A stretch of 50,088 nucleotides of DNA from Amoeboaphelidium occidentale (taxonomy: Eukaryota > Aphelidiomycota > Aphelidea): positions 7,010 to 57,097 of the forward strand of contig JALGPX010000068.1 of assembly GCA_023515795.1 (NCBI GenBank), written 5' to 3'. Shown in pieces: positions 9,007 through 17,082 of this stretch. The position numbers and the translations under genes are program-made. The notes beneath the pieces were generated by a model, which made no database searches, was not told the origin of the DNA, and saw only the letters and a list, made by a program, of their open reading frames with translations. Each line of letters opens with the position of its first letter. Position 1 is the stretch's first letter.

Positions 9007-10185
9007 TTATTGAGGTCCATTTTGAGGTGGTTGTGTATAATATATGGCAGGAACCATTTGATGCATGGGAAATAACGATGGAGGAGCGTACTGATAAGGG
9101 TCTAAGACATCTGCATCGGTTCTAGCAGATTCCATGTATCCAGCAACGGAAGAAGAAGCAGTCTTCTTTCTTTTGCCATTCTTTGTGGTAACATCAGCAA
9201 ATACGTAATTTGGTTGATACTTCTTCATTACAAAGGCCGTATCGACTGTTAGTTTCAGCATTTTCTCAAAGGAGCGCTTCTGGACCACAGAATACGATTC
9301 CAAATGCTCCAATGAAACTGAATATGATCTCAAACTTTCATTGAGGTAAACACAAATCTGTTTCGCGTGTTCTTCATCCAGAGCAACATGAATTTCTTGG
9401 TCGCGAGTGTCATTATCAAGGTTCTTCATGATCTCCAAACACACCGAAATGCACATAGTAATTTTGTCCACATCCATACCACAATTAGGAACTATAACCA
9501 AAGGGACAACACCGCCATTATCAAGAGAACACAATTCTAACATCGGACGATTATCCATGTTCCCAACAACGCCACTGCTCAATGATAGCAGCACACCAGA
9601 ACAACGATTGATTTTGCAGTCTCTACGGAACTTCTCAATCTCAGCAGTACTTACTGATCTTATCCAATTCTTTACTTCAACCAAAATCTGTACGCCGCGC
9701 ATACGAACTTCAATGTCACCCTTTGCTTCTTCTTTGGACACATCATTAACTTCGGCACCAGGTAGATTTTCTTGAAGCAGCTGCAAGACACTAACCTCGC
9801 CAAGTTGCCCAACTTGGCTGGAACCACCAAATACGCGTTGTTTAATTTCATTAGTCGTCTCTCCCAACTTTTCTAGCCCACCCAACATGTCATCCTTAAG
9901 GGTCTTATTCTGACTTGTAACAATAGGAGTAACAACCGCAGATAACTTCGAAGCCAAAGGGTCCAAATCATTACGAAGCTTTTCACGAACATCAGCTAAA
10001 CCCTTGGTAATATCGGAACGTATCTCTGAGACGAACTGCTGAATATATGACGAATTAGACGACTCCTGATCATGCTGCAGGTACAGAACCATATCAACCA
10101 TCTTCGCAACAAACGCGTCAACATCCAACTTCGGTCTGTCCTTGAAGAACTGTATAGTTCTCAAATTTTTGATTTCAATGAGCAT
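9007..10185 (-). CDS. Nuclear-type protein with a PD-(D/E)XK nuclease-like core
   Basis: 392 residues from ATG 10185. The open frame extends to 10269, but only from a TTG. The N-terminus (NLRTIQFFKDRPKLDVDAF) matches that of the divergent neighbour at 10342. Residues about 35-125 are helical. A restriction-endonuclease-like core follows: GQLGE (Glu130), GDIEVRM (Asp157) and ILVEVKNW (Glu170, Lys172), then a helix with KFRRDC and the strand GVLLSLSSGVV. This is the E..D..ExK layout of PD-(D/E)XK enzymes, and the spacing resembles a group I recall from protists and giant viruses. A basic patch (KNGKRKK) and a Pro/Tyr/Gln-rich tail end the protein. All four candidate catalytic residues are present, so it may be active. 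Its substrate is unknown. Confidence 0.75.
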   Translation of the reverse strand: MLIEIKNLRTIQFFKDRPKLDVDAFVAKMVDMVLYLQHDQESSNSSYIQQFVSEIRSDITKGLADVREKLRNDLDPLASKLSAVVTPIVTSQNKTLKDDMLGGLEKLGETTNEIKQRVFGGSSQVGQLGEVSVLQLLQENLPGAEVNDVSKEEAKGDIEVRMRGVQILVEVKNWIRSVSTAEIEKFRRDCKINRCSGVLLSLSSGVVGNMDNRPMLELCSLDNGGVVPLVIVPNCGMDVDKITMCISVCLEIMKNLDNDTRDQEIHVALDEEHAKQICVYLNESLRSYSVSLEHLESYSVVQKRSFEKMLKLTVDTAFVMKKYQPNYVFADVTTKNGKRKKTASSSVAGYMESARTDADVLDPYQYAPPSLFPMHQMVPAIYYTQPPQNGPQ

Positions 10186-10341
10186 TTTGTAAGATATTTC
10201 AGTATGATCAGCTCCATTTTTATGCTCAGTCTGAAGCTTTAGAAAACCTTTGGAAATGATTGGCAGCAAAAATCTAAAGCTTCAGACGAAGCATAAAAGC
10301 GGAGCAGATTGAGATCAAAATGGTCCGACTCTAGCACCATA

Positions 10342-11307
10342 ATGGACAGCTTTAAGGGAGAAACTTTTACTCTGAATGACCTCCAATGCATTAAGTTCTT
10401 CAAGGAACGCGATGGCTTAGATCCTGGCATGTTCTTGGCAAAAGTTGTAAGCTCGATAGAAGGTCTTAAGAAAACAATTGATGAATATGATAAAAAGACA
10501 AAGGAATTGGACAAGATTTGGCGCGATAATAAGAAGACCTGTACCACAATTATCAAAGAGTTGAGCACGATTTATGAAACTGTGATGAGTTCTGGCGATG
10601 ATGCTGAACAAAGAACTCCCAGAAGTGAAGTAATTAACGCTCCTGCCAATGTTTCATCAGATAGTTTGGAAGAAGAATTAGAAATTGTTCAGGAACGCAA
10701 TGTTCGTATTGATGATGCGAACAAGACCGCTAGAACGACGAGAGATCTTACTGATGATGAAGGATTGAGATTTCAGAAGTTGCTTGACAGAGAGCATTTT
10801 GGTCTGGACGATGAAACTGCTGACCCTGACTATGAAAAGTTAAGTCGAAAATTGGGCGTGTCACCAGAAATGTTGAGAAAGCACTACGAAAAGTACTTTG
10901 TTAGACCAGCTCCTGAAGTAACGAAGGAAAAGAAACATCGTCTTATCAACCACGCCAAGGCAGATATTGAAGAAGGAAGTGAGTCGTTAGCTTCTTTGAA
11001 AAAGAAGAAACAAAAGCTTGAACGTGCCGAACAGAGACCTGTTTCAATTTCGCCGACCCTGAGCAACTCTGGTAATGAAACAAGTATGCCGCCATATTCG
11101 CTACCTTCTATTCAGGGAGCTTATATGATTCCTTATCCGGCTCCTCACGGTCTACACAATTCCAATTACTCGTCAGCTCAGCAGGGCCAGCCGCGCATGG
11201 TTTGGGCACCAGCTCAAAGTATTCAAATGTTACAGCAGCAGCAACAACAACGCCATCAACATCAGTATCAACCGACAGCAATGCCTCCCAACAACGGAAA
11301 GAAATGA
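10342..11307 (+). CDS. Partner/paralogue of the nuclease-like gene, unknown function
   Basis: 321 residues from ATG 10342. Residues 9-31 (NDLQCIKFFKERDGLDPGMF and on) align with the start of the divergent neighbour (FFK-D/E-R, LD, AK.V), so the two genes share an N-terminal domain and probably arose by inverted duplication. A coiled-coil stretch follows. Then comes a small helical domain about 133-195 (LTDDEGLRFQKLL, KLSRKLGVSPEMLRKHYEKYF), a Lys-rich segment (LKKKKQKLERAEQ) that could be a nuclear signal, and a Pro/Tyr/Gln tail with a run of seven Gln. There is no nuclease core here. The 156 bases between the two ATGs must hold both promoters. I do not recognise the family. Confidence 0.75.
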   Translation: MDSFKGETFTLNDLQCIKFFKERDGLDPGMFLAKVVSSIEGLKKTIDEYDKKTKELDKIWRDNKKTCTTIIKELSTIYETVMSSGDDAEQRTPRSEVINAPANVSSDSLEEELEIVQERNVRIDDANKTARTTRDLTDDEGLRFQKLLDREHFGLDDETADPDYEKLSRKLGVSPEMLRKHYEKYFVRPAPEVTKEKKHRLINHAKADIEEGSESLASLKKKKQKLERAEQRPVSISPTLSNSGNETSMPPYSLPSIQGAYMIPYPAPHGLHNSNYSSAQQGQPRMVWAPAQSIQMLQQQQQQRHQHQYQPTAMPPNNGKK

Positions 11308-11356
11308 ACGGCATAACCACAGAATCTAAAATAAATAACACAAAACAATCTTTTTC

Positions 11357-13672
11357 ATGTCTTGTTTGCAATGGTCACACGATTTTAGATTTTGCTACGC
11401 TTTGTATAGGAATCGAGTACTCAAATATCAAGTCAGTGACAGCGTGCAAGAAGTCGACCAATTTGCTTTGCCTAAGAGTTTTCGCTGGATGGTTATGCCA
11501 AAACATGATGAGTTCTTTTACGTATTTAGCCAAATCTTCGAAATTGGAATTATCGACATAATTACGAAACGTTTTACTGTTACAGATTTTGGAGCGCATG
11601 AAGGAAAGCTATCTCACGATGTTTGCCCCCTAATGAATAATGCCGGAGACAAGATTTTGATTGTGACAGATAGGAGCGTAGTGTTTCTTTGCTCAACCCT
11701 TAATAATTCCACCAAACAATTTAAATGGCATCAGACTGAAAGTAGTCTACATTACATATCATGCTGCGCGTTCACTCAAGACGATAAGCATTTTATATTG
11801 GGAAGTGTTAGTTTGGGAAACTGTTTGTGTTTAGTTGAGACTGAAACTCTGAACATCGTCAGAACATTTGGAGATTTGAATTCAATGATGATGCCTTTAG
11901 CGCAATCAGTTACGCTCGAGCGCTGCATTGACAAGTTTCCGTTGATCAAGCAAAATGGTTATGAAGTCCAAGTTCCACGCCATGGCGGCTCACACGGTAC
12001 CAAATGCGTTTGCGTAAGTTTGTGCGGTAAATTTTTGTTCTGTACTGGATCTTGTGGCTCACAACTTGGTGGAGGAGTTTATGTTTGGTCTCTTACTCAG
12101 TTCCGCTTTCTTGGTGTTATTCAGCCTGAACTGTACTACATTTCCGGGCTTTATACATTTCCTGATGGCGAACACTTGTTATGCTCAACAAAGTCGGGAA
12201 TACATATCTTGAATATTTATGCTTGGGATAAGATAACTCTGGTTGAAAGAAGTCGGCCATTAAGTAACTATGATTCATCAGGATTCTCCCCATTAGGAAA
12301 CGCTTATGCAGAAATATTTAATGTGGATCCTTGGAAACCAGTTTTGTATCGATGCGATACTTTAAAGTACATGCATTGCTCGCCCTCTCATTCTTCTGGA
12401 AGCTCATTGAATTATTGCGTCGTCAGAACAAAAGGCGACAAGCTGGATCTTCTTTATTTTGCCGTAGGAACGGACAATAAGCTTTATCACTTCAAAGTCA
12501 GAGATAACTACTGGCAAGTATTTGATCTTAAGGATGAATTGATCACATTTGTCTGCCACGATGCAAGCGAAAATCATTTGTACGTTGTATCACAGACAAA
12601 CTATGTTATACGCCTTGATATACAAGGAAATATTCTACAAAGTTTTAAATGTGCGACTGGCTCTGTTTTATTTGGTTTACATGTTATGCATTTTAATAAT
12701 TGCTGCTTTTTATTAACTTGTGACAGAAGCGGCCGAATTGTCTTGTGGAACACCGAGTCAAACGTTTTTGTTTCTGAACTATCGCTTTCAAGGGGAACAG
12801 TAAAATCTTGGACATTCTCTGCACTCAGTACAGTCTACGTCGCCACATCAGAAGGATATCTAATTGAGTTTGAAGTGCGTAAAACAGGCATTACGAAAGT
12901 TAAAGAAAAGCTCATAGATGCGACAGATGTTATTGTAGACATCTGTGCTAGCTCCAAATCTATATACTGCGCCACCTGCAATGGAGTTGTTATTGAAATT
13001 GACCGTGAAAGACTTGAAGAAGAACGGAGAATTAAATTGCGTGATTCCAGCATTTGCTCGCTTTCTATAAACAAGAAGGGCACATTACTATCAGTTGTAA
13101 ATGAAATAGGCGGCATATCTTTGGTTAGTATCGAGGAATGGAAAGAAGTTGAATATTTTATCGTTCCCTTATGTAGTCATGTAGAATTTGATGATAAGAA
13201 CTGCACTTTGATTTGTGGCTGTGCTAATTATGCTGTCTATTTGATATCACTTGATCGATACACTTTCAAATATTTCAGAAATGTACTTACTTCATCACAA
13301 GATGTATTGAAACACTTGAGGTATGAATATGGATATCGAAACATCTTGCACTTGGCAGCTTTTAAAATTGATCCCGTGGAGCATTTTGAAGACAACCATG
13401 AGCTTGATTTATGGACTGAAAGTATTGCCATCAGCCGCTTAGATTTAGTTAAATCGTACGCTGCTTTGGCAAGCGAAAGAGTATTTGTCACAAAGGAAGC
13501 TCTACAGGCGGAGTATCTTAGAATATGCGAAGACAATTTCGAAGACAGTTTGCAGAAAGGGATCAATGATGGCTTATTTTCATCCGTTGTACACAAGGAG
13601 ATTACATACATTTCCATGATCAAGATTTTTTTGAGTGATGAAGGACAAGTGTCCCGTCGAGAATTGTCATGA
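11357..13672 (+). CDS. Orphan WD40-like beta-propeller protein
   Basis: A 771-residue intronless frame starting 49 bases after the previous stop. Repeated blade-like units are visible (GKFLFCTGSCG..GGVYVWSL, GEHLLCSTKSGIHILNIY, NHLYVVSQTNYVIRLDI, FLLTCDRSGRIVLWN, STVYVATSEGYLIEFEV). They are consistent with one or two beta-propellers over residues 40-650. The last 110 residues are helical and may form a winged-helix-like end. GH-WD dipeptides are mostly degenerate. No signal peptide or membrane segment is seen, so it is probably cytosolic or nuclear. I cannot assign it to a known WD protein. The end of the frame may overlap the 5' part of the zinc-finger gene that follows. Confidence 0.7.
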   Translation: MSCLQWSHDFRFCYALYRNRVLKYQVSDSVQEVDQFALPKSFRWMVMPKHDEFFYVFSQIFEIGIIDIITKRFTVTDFGAHEGKLSHDVCPLMNNAGDKILIVTDRSVVFLCSTLNNSTKQFKWHQTESSLHYISCCAFTQDDKHFILGSVSLGNCLCLVETETLNIVRTFGDLNSMMMPLAQSVTLERCIDKFPLIKQNGYEVQVPRHGGSHGTKCVCVSLCGKFLFCTGSCGSQLGGGVYVWSLTQFRFLGVIQPELYYISGLYTFPDGEHLLCSTKSGIHILNIYAWDKITLVERSRPLSNYDSSGFSPLGNAYAEIFNVDPWKPVLYRCDTLKYMHCSPSHSSGSSLNYCVVRTKGDKLDLLYFAVGTDNKLYHFKVRDNYWQVFDLKDELITFVCHDASENHLYVVSQTNYVIRLDIQGNILQSFKCATGSVLFGLHVMHFNNCCFLLTCDRSGRIVLWNTESNVFVSELSLSRGTVKSWTFSALSTVYVATSEGYLIEFEVRKTGITKVKEKLIDATDVIVDICASSKSIYCATCNGVVIEIDRERLEEERRIKLRDSSICSLSINKKGTLLSVVNEIGGISLVSIEEWKEVEYFIVPLCSHVEFDDKNCTLICGCANYAVYLISLDRYTFKYFRNVLTSSQDVLKHLRYEYGYRNILHLAAFKIDPVEHFEDNHELDLWTESIAISRLDLVKSYAALASERVFVTKEALQAEYLRICEDNFEDSLQKGINDGLFSSVVHKEITYISMIKIFLSDEGQVSRRELS

Positions 13673-13703
13673 TCTAATAGATGTTGATATCGATGATAAC
13701 TAA

Positions 13704-15273
13704 GCATTTAGAGATCACATAAGAAAAAAGCATGTCGATCCTCTAAGAGCCCGCCTTTGTCCGTTATGTAAAAGAGATGATTACGGCAAGAAACAGCACA
13801 GCTCGGATCATCAGAAAAACGTAAAGAACATGATAAGCCATGTTAACTCTTGCTTGCCCGAAGACAGTCCATTCAAGAAGCGATTTCGGTGTAATAAGGT
13901 AGTTTTCAATGTTCATGCTAACTGTCCAGAGACATTGCAACAGATCGTTCTCAGCCAAGGCGGACCTGATCAATCATCACAAGATTGAACATCCTCCTGT
14001 TACAATAGAATCGGCAGCAAAAATTAGAAAGAAAAGAAAAGTTAATGATGAGTATAAAGATGACGGCCTAGAAATAGACGTTCTAGAGAATGCATCTGGT
14101 AGAGATCCTTTGGGAATTTTAGATGTAGCGGATCAATTGGAGAATGATTTTCATTTAGAAGATCCCGCTACTGCAACTGCAGCCATTCAGAAAGTAGCTG
14201 GTGGCGATCTTTTTGAAAGCCTGCTTAGCCCAAATTTATTTACTTTTGAAGCCCACACCGCAGGAGTTGTCGATAAAAACCCAACTGATCTCCTTCAATA
14301 TGAGAATAATTCCACATCGCAGGCCGCCCTTGAAACTCTTTTAGCTACGCTAAATCCTACAGATGATCATTCAAATACAAATGAAGATAGTATCGGCGCA
14401 ATGGACTCGTTTAATGATCGCAAAATGGAGCCACTTATCGGAGACCTTGAGGACTTTGATTTCTTTCTGGATAATTTGGACAAGTATACTCAGTTAGAAG
14501 AACTGCATTTAAGCTTGCACAAAAACTCATACTACGACATCCATCTTTTCAATGTGGAGAAAAAGGCGAGAAGACTTGCTTCTCTTGGTGGAAAAACTTC
14601 TTTTATTTATCTCGAAAGATTGACATTGTGCGAAGATGCTGCGGGTTACAATATTTCTCTCTTATCTTCAATCCCGAATCTCTTCAAGAATACTCCCAAA
14701 TTGGAATACTTAAGAGTTTCACCCTCCTCACTCAATGGAGAACTATTCCAGGAAATTAAAGAAAGAGGATGCTTTCAGACATGTCGCCATTTATTGGTAG
14801 ATTTGCATATTGATAAAAATTTACGCATAATCAATGAATTTATATCCGGCTGCAAACACTTGAAGACAATAAGTTTCAGGTACTTGCCATTGGATGATCA
14901 CGTCAGTCAAACAATTAAAGAATTTGTCAAGGCTTGCAAAGGAAAAGATTTAAGATTCATCAGGTCTGTGTTAGTCACAGAGCTTTTCGATAACTTGCCA
15001 AGAACATTATCACTTTTGGATTGCGTTTGGGGCCGAAACGTCTCAGATGAGGACAAATCGGAATGTTTCAGAAAAGTCGTCGACAAGTGCTCACATCTGG
15101 AAATGAGATTATCGAAGTCCGTGAATGCTGTTAAATTACGCGATGTTTTGAGACATGACTATCCGGCCGTAAACTTGAAAACCATTGTTGTTTCTGGTGT
15201 GTTTTTACGTTCTGAAGTTTTGCACTTGATGCAGTTCTGCAAAGATTACAATATTACGGCTACTTTCGAATGA
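13704..15273 (+). CDS. C2H2 zinc-finger / leucine-rich-repeat-like protein, 5' end unresolved
   Basis: Two exons (13704-13898 and 13930-15273, 31-bp intron) encode 512 residues in one frame. Near the start is FRDHIRKKH, the second half of a C2H2 finger, then LCPLCKR..HVNSC and FRCNKRHCNRSF..HHKIEH, whose codons are joined exactly by the intron. The middle (about 100-230) is acidic and disordered. From about 240 on there are leucine-rich units (LEELHLSL, LERLTLCED, LEYLRVSP, LKTISFRYLPL) typical of an LRR solenoid. The start is unclear: an ATG at 13638 is in the same frame and would supply a KCPVENC half-finger, but a TAA lies at 13701. A small unannotated intron (for example 13666-13704, 39 bp) is one way round it. 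Two merged genes are also possible. Confidence 0.6.
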
Positions 15274-15371
15274 ATTTCTTCAGAAAGGATCATCTTAAAT
15301 TGTTTTGAAGCAATAGAGGCTCATCTTTAGAAATTGTTGGTGTAAATAGATCTTTAATACAAGTGGCACGA

Positions 15372-15472
15372 AAGCTCTTGCTCGTTGAAGTTACAATGAA
15401 CAAAGGCCTTAAGTAAATCTCTTTAATAAAGCCCTTGCTTTTTCTAATGAACTTGTGTTGAAACGACAACAA
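15372..15472 (+). repeat. Second copy of the MSH2 3' end
   Basis: This segment repeats 8815-8917: 54 identical bases including the last MSH2 codons and TGA, a diverged middle, and an identical 18-base block at 15455-15472. It lies in the 287-base gap between the zinc-finger gene and the protease, with no MSH2 coding sequence in front of it, so it is a detached fragment. It could now serve as 3'-end or promoter sequence for its new neighbours. Confidence 0.85.
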
Positions 15473-15560
15473 GAAATTACGGCGCTGTTCACATGCAAAA
15501 CTTGATGATCGTCATGACGAAGTTTGTGAGCAATCTTTCGTGCGAGTTTGAGAGTTCAAA

Positions 15561-16812
15561 ATGATTTTCCAGTGTGTTTTGTTGTTGTGTATTCTAGCGT
15601 CTTTTACCTCTTGTGAAGTATGGCGGTAAGTTTTAATTGTTCCTTCCGGAATAACACGGCTTTAGTGTCCCGATTTTCCGTCAGGAATCCGAATTAGAGA
15701 AACGCTTGGCCAAGAATGATTTCTCAGTTTTCGAAGAATTGCAGTTTCAGCACGAGCGCCGCTTCTCTGATGCTTTTGAGTCTGACTACGGCAAAGTTGG
15801 TGTACCTTTGAACAATTACATGGATTCGCAATATTACGGAAAGATTCAGTTGGGCTCTCCTCCTCAGTCATTCCAAGTCATCTTTGACACGGGATCATCC
15901 AATTTATGGGTTCCTTCTGCTGCTTGCGAATGGTCTGTTGCTTGCTTAAGACACCGCAAGTACAAATCACCAAAGAGCTCCACGTATTCAGCAAATGGCA
16001 CCGAATTTAAAATCCTTTACGGAAGCGGTGGTGTTAATGGTTACGTTTCTCGTGATGTTCTTTCAATGTCATCTACTGCAAAGGTTGAATTGGATTTCGC
16101 TGAGATCACACACTTTGGCGGCATTGCGTTTGCATTTGGTAACTTTGATGGTATTTTTGGTTTGGGTTACTCTCGCATTTCTGTCAATGGTATTGTTCCT
16201 CCTTTTTACCGTTTGGTTGAAGAAGGCAAGCTTGATGAAGCTGTTTTTGGTGTCTACTTGAGCAAATCAACTGAAACAGAAACTCCAACTGGTGTTTTGA
16301 CATTTGGTGGCATTGATGAGGACTTGTTTTTGGGAGAATTACAATGGGCGCCTGTCACTTTCAAAGCGTATTGGCAAATTGAAATAAGCAAAGTTCAGTT
16401 TGGCAATACATCATTTGAGTCTGTTCAGGCTGCTGTTGATACTGGAAGCTCTTTGATCGTATTACCGGTAGAAACTGCTGATGCTTTGAACAGGAAAATT
16501 GGCGCATTTAAGTTGCCTACTGGTCAGGCATTTGTTAGATGCGAGTCTATTCCTTCGCTGCCGGATTTAACTTTGAACATTGCAGGTCATGATTACGTCT
16601 TGAAACCAGAGGATTATATTTTGAAAATGCAAGAGCCTATATGTCTTAGTGGTTTCTTGGGTATGGATTTAAACACACCATTCGGTAAGATTTGGATTTT
16701 GGGTGATGTATTCTTAAGAAAGTACTACTCTGTTTACGACATGAAGAATGATCGTGTTGGATTTGCACCAGTTAATCCGAACATCAAGCAAGATGATTTC
16801 TTGAAGGCTTAA
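15561..16812 (+). CDS. Secreted/vacuolar pepsin-like aspartyl protease
   Basis: Exon 1 (15561-15625) and exon 2 (15666-16812), split by a 40-bp intron inside an Arg codon, give 403 residues. Residues 1-19 form a signal peptide (MIFQCVLLLCILASFTSC), followed by a charged propeptide. The mature A1-family protease has the two catalytic motifs FDTGSSNLWVP (Asp96) and VDTGSSLIVLP (Asp280), the flap-region Tyr (ILYGSGGVNGY) and the WILGDVFLRKYYSVYD end block. Cysteine pairs are where cathepsin D and yeast proteinase A have them. Such enzymes act in the vacuole/lysosome or outside the cell. No GPI signal or transmembrane segment is seen. An AATAAA lies shortly after the stop. Confidence 0.94.
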
Positions 16813-17082
16813 AGTACTTCGTGTCTGAATAAATCCGGCTTTCTAATGGATAAAGGCTCTCCTTCAAGGGATTAGCTGTTGAAATTGGTCTTACGCGGTC
16901 AGCCAATCTCAGATCAAGGACACAAAGTTTCGGCACAAACGGTCATTTTTTTCTCCAATTGTTCCTCAACTACTTATAAGGTTCGTATTATTCTGATATC
17001 AGCCGACTCTGAAGTTTGTGTGCAACTGCGCGAACTTTTTGGGTCGGTTGATTTTTTTTGGAGCAATTCTAACTTGTCTAGC

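Noticed and set aside
10186-10269. N-terminal extension of the nuclease-like protein
   Set aside because: The longer frame begins at TTG. The ATG at 10185 aligns with the start of its paralogue.
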